Part shown: positions 25,527 to 35,821 of the stretch, in pieces
Layout: every line of letters starts with the position of its first letter
Numbering within the stretch: the stretch's first letter is position 1
DNA from: Paracoccaceae bacterium
GTDB taxonomy: Bacteria; Pseudomonadota; Alphaproteobacteria; Rhodobacterales; Rhodobacteraceae
Length of the DNA stretch: 64,000 nt
Reading direction: 5' to 3'
Assembly: GCA_018222585.1 (NCBI GenBank)
Contig: JAAFAB010000013.1
Coordinates: forward strand, 1 to 64,000
Translations under genes and position numbers: made by a program
Notes under the pieces: generated by a model
Seen by the model: the letters and a program-made list of their open reading frames with translations, nothing else
What the model was told of the DNA's origin: nothing
The model's database searches: none

Positions 25527-27998
25527 CTACAGCTTCTGGGCGCGCAGCCGCAGGGCGTTGCCGATGACCGAGACCGAGGACAGGCTCATCGCCGCCGCCG
25601 CCACGATGGGCGACAGAAGCACGCCCAGCAGGGGATAGAGCACCCCGGCCGCCACGGGCACGCCTGCGGTATTGTAGACGAAGGCGAAGAAGAGGTTTTG
25701 GCGGATGTTGCGCATCGTCGCCTCGGCCAGGCGACGGGCCCGCAGGATCCCGCCGAGGTCGCCCTTGACCAGGGTCAGCCCGGCACTTTCGACGGCCACG
25801 TCGGCGCCGGTGCCCATGGCGATGCCCACATCGGCGGCGGCAAGGGCAGGGGCATCGTTGACCCCGTCCCCGGCCATGGCGACCGAGCGGCCCTCCGACT
25901 TCAGTTGCTCGACCAGCGCGTGCTTCTCCTCGGGGCTGACGCCGGCGTGCACCTCGTCGATGCCCAGTTCGGCCGCCACGGCCCGGGCCGTGGCCTCGGC
26001 ATCGCCGGTGGCCATGACGATGCGCAGCCCCAGTCCGTGCAGGGCGCGGATCGCCTCGGGCGTGGTCTCCTTGATGCGGTCGGCCACGGCGATCAGCCCG
26101 GAGGCGGTGCCATCCAGCGCGACGAACATCGCCGTCTTGCCCTCGCCCTGCAGGGTCTCGACCCGCGCCGCCAGGGCGCCGGTGTCGATGCCGAGATCCG
26201 CCATCAGCGCAGCGTTGCCAAGCGCCACCCTGCGACCCGACACCACCCCGGTGACGCCCTTGCCGGTGACCGCCTCGAAGTCGCTGCTGTCCTGCCGCGT
26301 GGCCCCCCGCGCCTCGGCGCCTGTCACGATGGCTTCGGCCAGGGGATGTTCGGAACCGCGCTCCAGCGCCGCGACGAGAGAGAGGAACCCGGCCTCGTCG
26401 AGGTCGGTGCACTCGACATCGGTCAGGGTCGGCTTGCCCTCGGTCAGGGTGCCGGTCTTGTCAAGGACCAGCGTGTCCACCTTGGCGAAGCGCTCCAGCG
26501 CCTCGGCGTCGCGGATCAGCACCCCGGCCGAGGCGCCGCGCCCGGTGGCGACCATGATCGACATCGGCGTCGCCAGGCCCAGGGCACAGGGGCAGGCGAT
26601 GATCAGCACCGAGACGGCGGCGACGAAGGCATAGGACAGGGCCGGCGCGGGGCCGAGCGCCCACCAGGCCACGAAGGCCAGCAGCGCCGAGGCGACGACG
26701 GCGGGCACGAAGTATTCCGCCACCCGGTCGGCCATGGCCTGGATCGGCGCGCGCGAGCGTTGCGCCTTGGCGACCATGTCGACGATGCGCGACAGGGTGG
26801 TCTCGGCGCCAACCTGGCGGGCCTCCATCAGGAAGCTGCCGGACTTGTTGAGCGTGCCGCCGGTGACCTCTTCGCCCTCGGTCTTCTCGACCGGCACGGG
26901 TTCGCCGGTGATCATGCTTTCATCCACCGAGGAGCGGCCTTCGGTCACCACACCGTCGACCGGCACGCTTTCGCCGGGGCGCACGCGCAGGATGTCGCCG
27001 GTCTTCAGCTCGTCCAGGGGCACGTCCTCTTCGCTGTCGCCCGAGACGCGGCGGGCGGTCTTCGGCGCCAGGTCCATCAGTGCGCGGATGGCGTCGCCGG
27101 TACGCTCGCGCGCGGCGAGTTCCATGACCTGCCCGATCAGCACCAGCACCAGGATCACCGCGGTGGCCTCGAAATAGACCGGCGTCATCCCCATGCCGTC
27201 GGACATCTGCGCGGGCAGCAGGCCGGGCGCCAGCAGCGAGACGATGGAGAAGAGATAGGCCGCCCCGGTGCCGATGGCGATCAGCGTCCACATGTTCGGC
27301 GAGCGGTTGACGATCGAGGACCAGCCACGGCGGAAGAAGGTGCGGCACATCCAGACCACCGGCGTCGCCAGGGCGAACTGCAGCCAGCCGAACAGGTCAT
27401 GGCCCAGCCACTCGGCGAAGGGAATGCCGACATGGGCGCCCATTTCCAGCAGGAAGACCGCCAGCGCCAGCGGCGCGGTCAGCCACAGGCGCCGGGTGAA
27501 ATCGACGTATTCCGGGTTCGGTCCGCTGTCGGCGGAGGGGGTCATCGGTTCCAGCGCCATGCCGCACTTCGGGCAGTCGCCGGGGTGGTCCTGCACGATC
27601 TCGGGGTGCATCGGGCAGGTATATTCGGTGCCCGCCGGCATGGGGGCGGGGGCGGGGCGGTCGCCAAGGAAGCTTTCGGGCTCGGCCTCGAACGTCTCCT
27701 GGCAGCGGGCAGAGCAGAAGTAGACCCGTTCGCCCTGATGCTTGGCCATGTGGGCGGCGGTGGCGCGCTCGACCGTCATGCCGCAGACCGGGTCCCTGGC
27801 GGTGCGGTAGCCCTCGGGATCGGCGAGGAACTTGGTCCGGCAGCCGTCGCAGCAGAAGTGATAGACATGGCCGTCGTGTTCGGCCCGGGGCTTTCCGGCC
27901 TCCGGGTCGACGATCATGCCGCAGACCGGATCGCGGGTCACCGCAGGGCCTTGCCCATGGGCGTGGGTATGGTCATGGGGAGGATGAGCGTTGGACAA
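25527..27998 (-). CDS. copA: Cu(I)-translocating P1B-type ATPase with YHS domains
   Basis: An 823-residue inner-membrane copper exporter. The N-terminus is His-rich (HDHTHAHG), then two Cys-rich YHS-like modules (RDPVCGMIV and [10 protein letters not shown], each with a C-x-x-x-C pair) and a heavy-metal module YTCPMHPEI...CPKCGM. The usual HMA domains are absent. The core has the CPCALGLA metal site, the DKTGTLTEG phosphorylation loop, TGE-type GEPVPVEK and [10 protein letters not shown]. Eight membrane segments are visible. A MerR-type promoter upstream and cueR downstream indicate copper induction. Confidence 0.92.
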   Translation of the reverse strand: MSNAHPPHDHTHAHGQGPAVTRDPVCGMIVDPEAGKPRAEHDGHVYHFCCDGCRTKFLADPEGYRTARDPVCGMTVERATAAHMAKHQGERVYFCSARCQETFEAEPESFLGDRPAPAPMPAGTEYTCPMHPEIVQDHPGDCPKCGMALEPMTPSADSGPNPEYVDFTRRLWLTAPLALAVFLLEMGAHVGIPFAEWLGHDLFGWLQFALATPVVWMCRTFFRRGWSSIVNRSPNMWTLIAIGTGAAYLFSIVSLLAPGLLPAQMSDGMGMTPVYFEATAVILVLVLIGQVMELAARERTGDAIRALMDLAPKTARRVSGDSEEDVPLDELKTGDILRVRPGESVPVDGVVTEGRSSVDESMITGEPVPVEKTEGEEVTGGTLNKSGSFLMEARQVGAETTLSRIVDMVAKAQRSRAPIQAMADRVAEYFVPAVVASALLAFVAWWALGPAPALSYAFVAAVSVLIIACPCALGLATPMSIMVATGRGASAGVLIRDAEALERFAKVDTLVLDKTGTLTEGKPTLTDVECTDLDEAGFLSLVAALERGSEHPLAEAIVTGAEARGATRQDSSDFEAVTGKGVTGVVSGRRVALGNAALMADLGIDTGALAARVETLQGEGKTAMFVALDGTASGLIAVADRIKETTPEAIRALHGLGLRIVMATGDAEATARAVAAELGIDEVHAGVSPEEKHALVEQLKSEGRSVAMAGDGVNDAPALAAADVGIAMGTGADVAVESAGLTLVKGDLGGILRARRLAEATMRNIRQNLFFAFVYNTAGVPVAAGVLYPLLGVLLSPIVAAAAMSLSSVSVIGNALRLRAQKL

Positions 27999-28033
27999 GG
28001 TGATTCCTTCCTTCAGCGAGGATATGGACCGAT

Positions 28034-28064
28034 CACCTAAGGTCTCCAGCTACTGGAGGGTCAA
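28034..28064 (-). promoter_or_regulatory. CueR-type operator-promoter before copA
   Basis: Minus strand: TTGACC (28064-28059), then the dyad CCTCCAG-TAG-CTGGAGA, then a -10 around TTAGGTG near 28040-28034. The spacer is about 19 bp, the over-long spacing typical of MerR-family promoters. This fits control of copA by the CueR-like protein. Confidence 0.8.
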
Positions 28065-28264
28065 GCCCCTCTGTCCACTTTCCGCGCACAGGCCCGGGGC
28101 AGTCTGCCAATCGACGTGACGCAGGTCCGCCTTGCCCCCGGCCCGGACCTTGCCCTGATGCCTTGAACCCGGGCCACTTCGCTGCCATCTTCGCCGGTAG
28201 CGAGGACGACCTCCCCATCATGGACCATGGCCCGGGACGACCCGGCATATTGGAAGAGGTTGTC

Positions 28265-28702
28265 ATGCGCTCATCCTTCGACCGCCTGCGTCATGCCGTC
28301 AGCTTCGAGATCCTGGCGCTGCTGCTGATGGTGCCCCTCGGCGCGCTGGCCTTTCACGAGCCGGTGCAGGATATCGGTGTCCTGGGCCTTGTCGGGGCAA
28401 CGCTCGCGACGCTGTGGAACCTTGTCTACAATCTCGGGTTCGACATGGTGCTGCGGCGGCGGACCGGATCGACGCTGAAAAGCCTGCCGGTGCGGATCCT
28501 GCACGCGGTGCTTTTCGAGCTGGGGCTGCTGGTCGCGCTGATGCCCTTCATCGCCTGGTATCTCGGGGTGTCTCCCTGGCGGGCACTGGCGATGGATGCC
28601 TCCTTCGCGCTGTTCTACGTGGTCTACGGATTTGCCTTCAACTGGGGCTACGACCGGCTGTTCCCCTTGCCCGAATGGCAGGAAACGCCCGGGACGGCCT
28701 GA
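28265..28702 (+). CDS. PACE-family efflux transporter
   Basis: A 145-residue protein with four transmembrane helices forming two similar halves, as in the PACE (chlorhexidine efflux, BTP-domain) family. Markers are RLRHAVSFEILALLLMVPL at the start, WNLVYNLGFD between the repeats, RILHAVLFELGLLVA and YGFAFNWGYDRLFP at the end. Members export biocides or short-chain diamines. It is divergent from copA across a gap of about 270 bases. A GGAAGAGG site precedes ATG 28265. Confidence 0.88.
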   Translation: MRSSFDRLRHAVSFEILALLLMVPLGALAFHEPVQDIGVLGLVGATLATLWNLVYNLGFDMVLRRRTGSTLKSLPVRILHAVLFELGLLVALMPFIAWYLGVSPWRALAMDASFALFYVVYGFAFNWGYDRLFPLPEWQETPGTA

Positions 28703-28795
28703 GGGGACCGCAGTGGGACAGGGCAGAGGCCCTCGGCCTGGCGGCGAGGGCAAGGGCTGGCCGTGGAGGCGGCACCCCGTGGGGGCGAAACGCAA

Positions 28796-28824
28796 ACGCC
28801 CCCGCAGCGGGGCTGCGGGGGCGT
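28796..28824 (-). terminator. Hairpin after bactofilin gene
   Basis: A perfect 13-bp stem ACGCCCCCGCAGC / GCTGCGGGGGCGT with a 3-base loop lies 21 bases past the bactofilin stop. On the minus strand it is followed by TTTGCGTTTC, a weak T-run. Confidence 0.65.
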
Positions 28825-28845
28825 CGCGATCCGGGTGGGCCGGAA

Positions 28846-29361
28846 TTACTTGCCGGCAGGCTCTGCGGCCGGGGCGGCGGGCTTCTTCGCCGGGGCCTTG
28901 GCGCCTCCGGGCGACAGCGGATCGTCCTGACGCTGGACCGAGCCCTCGAAGTGGGCGCCGCTCTCGATGGCGATGGTCTTGTGGATGATGTCGCCTTCGA
29001 CGCGGGCGGTCGACGTCAGGCGCACCTTCAGGCCACGCACGCGGCCGATGATGCGGCCATTGATCACCACGTCGTCGGCGGTGACTTCACCGCGGATCGT
29101 CGCGCCTTCGCCGACGGTCAGCAGGTGCGCACGGATGTCGCCCTCGATGGTGCCCTCGACCTGGATATCACCGGTGGTCTTGATGTTGCCGGTGATGTGC
29201 AGGTCGGACGAGAGCACCGATGCCGGGGGTTTCGCCTTGGGGGCGGAGCTTTTGAAATCCATGCTGGGTGCCGTCGTCTTGGGCGCCGTCTCAGCAGGAG
29301 CCGGCGTGGTGTTCTCACTGGTCTTGGGACCGGGTTCGTTGATCTTGCTCTTAGAAAACAT
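28846..29361 (-). CDS. bacA: Bactofilin family cytoskeletal protein
   Basis: A 171-residue polymer-forming bactofilin. A disordered Pro/Lys/Thr-rich N-terminus (1-50) leads to the beta-helix core: LHITGNIKTTGDIQVEGTIEGDI, GATIRGEVTADDVVINGRIIG and ARVEGDIIHKTIAIESGAHFEGS. A Lys/Pro/Ala-rich tail follows. Bactofilins scaffold local cell-wall synthesis and shape. The start overlaps the end of an M23 peptidase gene by 11 bases, as in other shape-determining modules. The gene symbol is by family only. Confidence 0.92.
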   Translation of the reverse strand: MFSKSKINEPGPKTSENTTPAPAETAPKTTAPSMDFKSSAPKAKPPASVLSSDLHITGNIKTTGDIQVEGTIEGDIRAHLLTVGEGATIRGEVTADDVVINGRIIGRVRGLKVRLTSTARVEGDIIHKTIAIESGAHFEGSVQRQDDPLSPGGAKAPAKKPAAPAAEPAGK

Positions 29362-30676
29362 CTCTTGCCGCCTTGATATAGATCATCGGGTTCACGGGCT
29401 TTCCGCCCACTCGGATCTCGTAATGGAGATGGGGCCCGGTTACCCGTCCGGATGCTCCCATATCACCGATGCGTTCCCCGCGCGAGACCCTTTGCCCGAC
29501 TTTCACGCCAATGCGCGACATATGGGCGTAACGGGTCTCGATGCCGAAATCGTGCTTGATCTTCACCAGCCGTCCATAGCCGGTGGACCAGCCCGCATGG
29601 GTGACCACGCCGTCGCCCGCTGAATAAAGCGGCGTGCCCACGGGGGCGGCCATGTCGGTGCCGTAGTGCTGGCGGATGCCGCCGGTCTTGGGGTCACGGC
29701 GGGTGCCGAAGCCCGAGGAATAGCGGAAGCGCGCGTGCACGGGCATGGCGAAGGGCGCCTTCTCCGCCGCGAGGCGGTAGAGGTCCAGCTCTTCAAGCCG
29801 CTGCAGGATGGCATTGGCGCGCTCGGCGTCGGGCGAGGGCAGTTCGCCCATCGTCGAGAAGGAGATCGGCGTCATCGGGCCGCCGCGTCCGGTGTAGCCG
29901 CGCCGCACCTGGTTGATCAGCGTGTCGGTGTTCATCCCGGCGGCGCGGAACATCTTGTCCAGCGGCTCGACCGAGACGGTCATGGCTTCTTCCAACTGGC
30001 GGAAGATGGCGTCGTTCTGGTCTTCCATCAGCGCGATACGCTCGGCCATCTCGTCGGCCTGGGCGAGGGCGTCCTGGGCGTGAACCTCGGTCTGGTCGCG
30101 CTCGGCGGCGGTTTCCGACAGGGCTGCGGTCAGCACGTTCAGCGTGTCCTCGGCATAGGCGGGCAGGGCCTCGCGCTCGCCGCCCTCGGCGGGGGTCTGC
30201 AGCGCCAGCAGCTCTTCGCGGGTGGCGTCGCGTTCCTTCAGCGTCTTGCGCAGGGTGGCCTGGATGACGTCGATCCCGGTCTCCAGCTCGCGGCGGCGTG
30301 CCTCGGATTGCAGCAATTCGGTCTGCATCGCCGAGATGCGTTCCAGCGCGGCGTTGAAACGGTCCTGGGCGGCGAGGGCTTCCTGTTCGCGCAGGTCACG
30401 CTCGGCGGCCATGGAGTTGAGGCTTTCGCGGTAGGTGGCCTGGTCGCGCATCGCCTGTTCGCGGTAGTTGCCCGAGCCGATGCTGTCCATCAGCAGGATC
30501 GCCGTGGCGATGATCGTCCAGGAGACGATCATGGTGCCGCCGGCGGCCGCGATGATCTGCGTGACAGGGCGCAGCCGGATGAACCGCGTGTCGTTATCCG
30601 AACGCAGGAAGACCCGGCGCTCGGGGAAATGGCGTTCCAGAAAGGCGTGAACGCGTATGGCTAGTCTGGTTCTCAC
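29351..30676 (-). CDS. Membrane-anchored M23 peptidoglycan endopeptidase
   Basis: A 441-residue protein with a cytosolic basic N-terminus, one transmembrane helix (TMIVSWTIIATAILLMDSI near 52), a long periplasmic coiled coil (about 80-250, rich in Glu/Arg/Gln) and a C-terminal M23/LytM domain: RQHYGTDMAAPVGTPLYSAGDG holds the first metal His and Asp, and HLHYEIRVGG the catalytic HxH. All zinc ligands seem present, so it should be active. The start is GTG 30676 after GAGGGA; no ATG fits. It precedes and overlaps bactofilin. Confidence 0.88.
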   Translation of the reverse strand: MRTRLAIRVHAFLERHFPERRVFLRSDNDTRFIRLRPVTQIIAAAGGTMIVSWTIIATAILLMDSIGSGNYREQAMRDQATYRESLNSMAAERDLREQEALAAQDRFNAALERISAMQTELLQSEARRRELETGIDVIQATLRKTLKERDATREELLALQTPAEGGEREALPAYAEDTLNVLTAALSETAAERDQTEVHAQDALAQADEMAERIALMEDQNDAIFRQLEEAMTVSVEPLDKMFRAAGMNTDTLINQVRRGYTGRGGPMTPISFSTMGELPSPDAERANAILQRLEELDLYRLAAEKAPFAMPVHARFRYSSGFGTRRDPKTGGIRQHYGTDMAAPVGTPLYSAGDGVVTHAGWSTGYGRLVKIKHDFGIETRYAHMSRIGVKVGQRVSRGERIGDMGASGRVTGPHLHYEIRVGGKPVNPMIYIKAARDVF

Positions 30677-30891
30677 GGGGTCCCGATCCCTCTTCGTCCC
30701 ATCCTGACGCCCGGTACGAGGTCCCCACCTCAGACGCCTGAAACCAGTTACCCGCGCCGGTCCGGCGGGGCAACTTTTTTGTCCCCCCTGCGGCAGGGGC
30801 TGCGCAAAAAACGGCGTATCGGGCGGGATTTCGCCGAAATTTGCCCATCTGCGCAGGGGGTGGCAGGCCGCAATGCCTGCCTGCGCGCGCC

Positions 30892-31701
30892 TCAGCTCTC
30901 GCCGGCCAGCGGCCAGTAGAAGTCCGGTGGCAGACCGGCCTCGGCGCGTTTCTCCTCGTTGAAGGGCGGTTTGAGGGCACCGTGGAAATACTGCTGCACA
31001 AGGGCGTGGAAGGTGGGTTTCGGATCGCGGTTCTCGCGCCCGCAGAGGAAGTGGAACCACTTCGAGCCATAGGCGACATGGCCGACCTCCTCGGCGTAGA
31101 TCACTTCCATCGCCTCGACGACATTGTCGATGCCGGCCTTGCGGAAGATCTCGATCATGCCGGGGGTGACATCCAGCCCGCGCGCCTCCAGCACCATGGG
31201 CACCACGGCGAGCCGGCCCCAGATGTCCTCGACCGTGTCCTCGGCGGCGCGCCACATGCCGGCATGGGCGGGCAGGGCGCCGTAGTGGCTGCCGAGGCTT
31301 TCCAGGCAGTCGCAGATCAGGTTGAAGTGCTTGCTCTCTTCATCGGCCGCCTTGACCCAGTCGTCGTAGAAGCCGGGCGGGAAGGCGACATGGGGAAAGC
31401 GCGCGATGATGTCCCAGTGCAGGTCAACGGCATTCAGCTCGATATGGGCGACGGCGTGCAGCAGCGCGATGCGCCCCTGCGGCGATCCGGGCCGGCGGCG
31501 CGGCACCTCGCGCGGGTCGAGCAGTTCGGGTTTCGCGGGGCGGGCCGGGCGCAGGGGCGGCTGCGCGGCGCCGAGGGGGATTTCCTCTCCGGCAGCACGG
31601 GCGGCGAACCACGTCGCGGCGTGGCGGTGCGAGAGAGCGGTCTTTTCGCGGCCATCGGCGGTGCTGAGCACCTCGACGGCCATCTCGGTCAATGTGGTCA
31701 T
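30892..31701 (-). CDS. DUF455 ferritin-like protein
   Basis: A 269-residue protein of the DUF455 family, a four-helix ferritin-like fold. Possible di-iron ligands are in AVAHIELNAVDLHWD, ADEESKHFNLI and IYAEEVGHVAYG, giving the expected E...ExxH pairs. Some relatives are fused to or resemble tRNA-modifying hydroxylases (MiaE), but the function is not established. ATG 31701 is chosen because homology starts soon after; a longer frame upstream is low-complexity Arg/Pro. It follows bcp on the same strand after a 181-base gap. Confidence 0.82.
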   Translation of the reverse strand: MTTLTEMAVEVLSTADGREKTALSHRHAATWFAARAAGEEIPLGAAQPPLRPARPAKPELLDPREVPRRRPGSPQGRIALLHAVAHIELNAVDLHWDIIARFPHVAFPPGFYDDWVKAADEESKHFNLICDCLESLGSHYGALPAHAGMWRAAEDTVEDIWGRLAVVPMVLEARGLDVTPGMIEIFRKAGIDNVVEAMEVIYAEEVGHVAYGSKWFHFLCGRENRDPKPTFHALVQQYFHGALKPPFNEEKRAEAGLPPDFYWPLAGES

Positions 31702-31882
31702 GGGGGGCCTTGTCTTGAATTCGGGCTGTCGCGGTCCTGTGGTCCTCATGCGGCACCTGTGCCCGGGGGCCGTTCCGGGGGCATCGAGCCCCCCGAACGG
31801 CGGGGGCCGAGCCCCCGGCGCGCAGCGAGGGCGGGGCGCCCGGCCGGCCCTGCCGGGCCTGGGGCACCGGGCGCGCGGCGGG

Positions 31883-32365
31883 CTAGAGAGCCTGCGCCGC
31901 CGCCAGCACCTCCTCGGCATGGCCCGCCACCTTCACCTTCGGCCAGACCCGGGCCACGGTGCCATCGCCGGCGATCAGCAGGGTGGTGCGCTCGATCCCC
32001 CAGAAGGTCTTGCCGTACATGCTCTTTTCCTTCCAGACGCCGTAGTCCTCGCAGACCGTGCCCTCGGCGTCCGACAGCAACTCGGTGCTCAGCTCGTGCT
32101 TGGCGCGGAACTTCTCGTGCTTGGCGACGGGGTCCTTGCTGATGCCCAGGACGCGCACCCCGGCGGCGGTGAACCGATCGGCCAGGGCGGTGAAGTCCTT
32201 GTTTTCGGTGGTGCAGCCGGGGGTGTCGTCCTTGGGATAGAAGAACAGCACCACCGGCGCCGGGCGCAGCGCGGAAAGCGTCACGGAGCCGCCGTCGGTC
32301 GCGGGCAGGGTGAAATCGGGGGCGAGACTGCCCTCGGTCGGCAGGGAAGCGGAGGTTTCGGACAT
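31883..32365 (-). CDS. bcp: Bcp/PrxQ-type peroxiredoxin
   Basis: A 160-residue thiol peroxidase reducing peroxides with thioredoxin. LFFYPKDDTPGCTTE near 40-54 contains the peroxidatic Cys (PxxxT/S-C context), followed by GISKD, FRAKHEL and KTFWGIERTTLLI. The second Cys that many Bcp proteins place five residues later is absent (CTTENKD). One other Cys sits in GTVCEDYG, so it may use a one-Cys or atypical mechanism. It is divergent from the large AsmA-like gene. Confidence 0.9.
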   Translation of the reverse strand: MSETSASLPTEGSLAPDFTLPATDGGSVTLSALRPAPVVLFFYPKDDTPGCTTENKDFTALADRFTAAGVRVLGISKDPVAKHEKFRAKHELSTELLSDAEGTVCEDYGVWKEKSMYGKTFWGIERTTLLIAGDGTVARVWPKVKVAGHAEEVLAAAQAL

Positions 32366-32478
32366 GGGCGGGACCTTTCTTGTCGTGTCGTGTCACCTTC
32401 CATATTAGGCACCGGGGGCGCAGAATGAAAATCCGCGATCGCCCGCAACGTCGACGACAGCTTCAACCACAGGCCCCG

Positions 32479-35400
32479 ATGAGCAGACCCGACCCCGGAG
32501 AGGACCCCCAGCCCGCCCCGCGCCGGCCCCGACGGCCGCTGCGCGCCGTCGCCCGGCTGCTGGCGCTGGTGCTGCTGCTGGCGGTGTTCGGCGCAGGCGT
32601 CTGGGCCGGGCGTCTGGTGCTCTCGGGCCAGCCGATCCCGGCGCCGGACTGGCTGCGCGACCGGGTGACGGCGCGGATCGAGGCGCAGAGTCCCGGCCTC
32701 GGCCTGTCCTTCGACGGGCTGTCGCTGGTGTTCGAGGAGGGCTGGCAGCCGCGGGTGCGAATGCGCAACCTGGCGCTGACCCTGCCCGGCAGCGGCGCGC
32801 GGGTGCAACTGGACCAGAGCACGGCGCGGCTGGACGGGGCGGCGCTGCTGCGCGGCGGCATCGCGCCGCGCGAGATCACCGTGACCGGCGCGCAGCTTCG
32901 CCTGCGCCGCCGCGCCGACGGCAGTCTCGACCTGATGGCACGCAGCCCCGGCAACGACCGCGCCCTCGCCGATGCGCTGGACGAGCTGAAATCCGCCCTG
33001 CGCCGCCCCGAGCTTGCGGGCCTGCGCAGGATCGAGGGGCTGGGGCTGACCCTGATCTACGAAGATGCCCGCGCCGAACGCCTCTGGTCCGCAGATGGTG
33101 GCCGCCTCGTGCTGGACCGGCAGGGCGAAGAGCTGGTGATCCGGGGCGATGTCTCGCTTCTGGGCGGGCGCAGCTATGCGACGCTGGTCGAAGGCAGCTA
33201 TACCTCGCGGCTGGATGCGCGTGCAGGATCGTTCCAGCTCTCGGTCGCCGACATGCCCTCGGAGGACCTCGCGACACAGGGCCCGGCGCTGGCCTGGCTT
33301 GGTGTGCTGCGGGCGCCGCTCTCCGGCGCGCTGCGGGTGGCGGTGAAGGAGGACGGTGCCCTCGGCCCGCTCCATGCCACGCTGCAGATCGGTGCCGGGG
33401 TGCTGCGGCCCTCCGAGGAGACCCGACCGATCCCCTTCGACTCGGCGCGCAGCTATTTCTCCTTCGATCCGGCCAGCCAGATGCTGCGCTTCACCGAGCT
33501 GTCCTTGCAAAGCCGATGGGTCAGCCTGCTGGCCGAAGGGGCCTTCCAGATTGGCGCCGGACCCTCGGGCGGGGTCGAGATGACCGGCCAGCTGTCTGCC
33601 ACCGATATCGTCGCCAACCCGGGGGATCTCTTTGCCGCTGCCCTGCGCCTGGACCGGGCCGAGGCCGAGCTGCGCCTGGCGGTCGATCCCTTCGAGCTGT
33701 CTCTCGGGCAATTGCTGCTGTCGGAGGGCGGCCAGTCGCTGCAGCTCTCGGGCTGGATGCGGGCGCGCAATGGCTGGGAGCTGGGGCTGGAAGGGGCCCT
33801 GGCCGATCCGCGCGACGCGGCGGCGCGGCTGTCGCCCGACGATGTACTGGGATTCTGGCCGCCGCTGGCCAAGCCGAAGACCCGCAGTTGGGTCTCGCGC
33901 AACCTGCTGGAGGGCGCGCTGTCGCACCTGCAATTCGCCCTGCGCGCCACCGAGGGCCGCGCGCCGGACCTGCAGCTGGGGTTCGACTTCGACGAGGCCA
34001 CGCTGACCTACCTGCGCGGGATGCCGCCGGTCCGCGGGGCGCGGGGCCATGCCTCGCTACGCGGTGACCGCTTCGTGGTCCGTTCCGACGCGGGCCAGGT
34101 CGATGTGCCGGGCGGGGGCGTGCTGGACGTGGCGGGCACCACCTTCGTGGTGCCGGACGTGAGGGTGAAACCGGCCGACGGCGAGGTCTCGCTGCGCGCC
34201 GAGGGGGCCCTCGGTGACGCGCTGCGGTTGCTGGACCATGCGCCGCTGGAGCTGCTGAGCAAGGCGGGGCAGGATCCGGGCATGGCCAGCGGCCGGGCCA
34301 GGGCCGAGGCGCTGATCACCATGCCGCTGATCAAGGACCTGCCAATGGACGAGGTCGAGGCCAGCTACAATGCCCGGGTCGAACAGGTCGAGAGCGACAG
34401 CCTGGTGCCCGGGCGGCGGCTGACGGCTGACGTTCTGCAGGTGACGGGGGACAAGCGCGGCCTCACGGTCTCGGGCGCCGGGCAGCTTGATGGGCTGGCC
34501 TTCCAGGGCCGGTTCCGGGCCGGGCTGGGCGGGACGCAGGCGCGGCCGCAGGTCGAGGCCCGGGTGACGCTGGACCAGGCGGGGGCAGAGGCGCTTGGCC
34601 TGACGCTGCCGCCGGGGACGCTGTCGGGGCAGGGCACGGCGGACCTCTCGCTTGAGCTGGAGGGGCCGGATGTCATCGATTTCCGGGTCGAGAGCGACCT
34701 CGCCGGGCTGGGGCTGCGCATCCCGGCGCTCGGCTTCGCGCTGTCCCCGTCCGGCACCGGTCAACTCAGCGCCGAGGGCCGTCTGGGCGAAAGCCTGCGG
34801 CTGGACTCCTTCGCGCTGGAGGCCCCGGGGCTGGCGCTGTCGGGCGATCTCACCGCCTCGCCGGAGGGCAGGTTGCAGCTGCTGTCGCTCGACCGGCTGC
34901 GGGCGGGGGGCTGGCTGGACATCTCGGCCCGGGTCCGCCCCTCGGGCAGCGGGACGGCGCTGGAAGTGACGGGGGGGCGGGTCGACCTTGCGGCGATGCC
35001 CGACCTGCCGGGCGGGGGGGATCTGCCGGCGGCACTGGTGCTTGACCGGCTGGAGGTCTCGGACGGGCTGGCGCTGACCGGCTTCCGGGGCCAGCCGGCG
35101 GGGGGCGGCGCGCTGCGCTTCTCTGGCCGGGTCAACGGCGGCGCCGGGGTGACGGGGGTCTGGAGCCCGCGCGCGATCCGGGTCGAGGCCGCCGATGCCA
35201 GCGCGGTGCTGGCCGCGGCGGGCTACCTGAGGCAGGGCAGCGGCGGGCGGCTGACGCTGGACCTGGTGCCGCAGGGAACCCCGGGCCATTACGCGGGCCA
35301 CCTGGAGATCAAGGATCTCCGCATCCGCGAGGCGCCGGTCATGGCGGAGCTGCTGAACGCGCTGTCGATCGTCGGACTGCTGGAGCAGCTTTCAGGGCCT

Positions 35401-35739
35401 GGGATCCTGTTCAGCGACGTCGAGGCGGATTTCACCCTGTCGCCCGGCGCCCTGGTGGTGCAGCAGGCCAGTGCGGTCGGCGCCTCGATGGGGATCTCGC
35501 TGGACGGTCTCTATGATCTCGCGGGAGGGCAGCTGCAGATGCAGGGGGTATTCTCGCCGCTCTACGTGCTGAACGGGATCGGTGCGCTGCTGACCCGCAA
35601 GGGCGAGGGGCTGATCGGCTTCAACTTCCGGCTCGACGGGCCGGCCTCGGATCCGCGGGTGCGGGTGAACCCGCTTTCGGCGCTGACCCCCGGCATGTTC
35701 CGCGAGATCTTCCGCAGGCCGGCGCCCGGGACGGACTAG
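32479..35739 (+). CDS. AsmA/YhdP-like envelope protein (DUF3971)
   Basis: A very large protein, about 1086 residues. One N-terminal transmembrane helix ([24 protein letters not shown]) anchors a long periplasmic beta-rich domain. The YhdP/AsmA family is recognised by the layout [28 protein letters not shown], repeated amphipathic strands, and the C-terminal AsmA-like [29 protein letters not shown] and LGVDASMGI-type segment. Such proteins are proposed bridges for phospholipid transport to the outer membrane. The start is uncertain: ATG 32425 would add 18 basic residues. queA follows with an 82-base gap. Confidence 0.82.
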   Translation: MSRPDPGEDPQPAPRRPRRPLRAVARLLALVLLLAVFGAGVWAGRLVLSGQPIPAPDWLRDRVTARIEAQSPGLGLSFDGLSLVFEEGWQPRVRMRNLALTLPGSGARVQLDQSTARLDGAALLRGGIAPREITVTGAQLRLRRRADGSLDLMARSPGNDRALADALDELKSALRRPELAGLRRIEGLGLTLIYEDARAERLWSADGGRLVLDRQGEELVIRGDVSLLGGRSYATLVEGSYTSRLDARAGSFQLSVADMPSEDLATQGPALAWLGVLRAPLSGALRVAVKEDGALGPLHATLQIGAGVLRPSEETRPIPFDSARSYFSFDPASQMLRFTELSLQSRWVSLLAEGAFQIGAGPSGGVEMTGQLSATDIVANPGDLFAAALRLDRAEAELRLAVDPFELSLGQLLLSEGGQSLQLSGWMRARNGWELGLEGALADPRDAAARLSPDDVLGFWPPLAKPKTRSWVSRNLLEGALSHLQFALRATEGRAPDLQLGFDFDEATLTYLRGMPPVRGARGHASLRGDRFVVRSDAGQVDVPGGGVLDVAGTTFVVPDVRVKPADGEVSLRAEGALGDALRLLDHAPLELLSKAGQDPGMASGRARAEALITMPLIKDLPMDEVEASYNARVEQVESDSLVPGRRLTADVLQVTGDKRGLTVSGAGQLDGLAFQGRFRAGLGGTQARPQVEARVTLDQAGAEALGLTLPPGTLSGQGTADLSLELEGPDVIDFRVESDLAGLGLRIPALGFALSPSGTGQLSAEGRLGESLRLDSFALEAPGLALSGDLTASPEGRLQLLSLDRLRAGGWLDISARVRPSGSGTALEVTGGRVDLAAMPDLPGGGDLPAALVLDRLEVSDGLALTGFRGQPAGGGALRFSGRVNGGAGVTGVWSPRAIRVEAADASAVLAAAGYLRQGSGGRLTLDLVPQGTPGHYAGHLEIKDLRIREAPVMAELLNALSIVGLLEQLSGPGILFSDVEADFTLSPGALVVQQASAVGASMGISLDGLYDLAGGQLQMQGVFSPLYVLNGIGALLTRKGEGLIGFNFRLDGPASDPRVRVNPLSALTPGMFREIFRRPAPGTD

Positions 35740-35821
35740 GGCGCCACGGGACCGGGTGTTGCGGCCCGCGCGGGGAGGGTGTAGCGGGGCCGCGAATGTG
35801 TTCCGGGTCCGGGGGTGTGCC

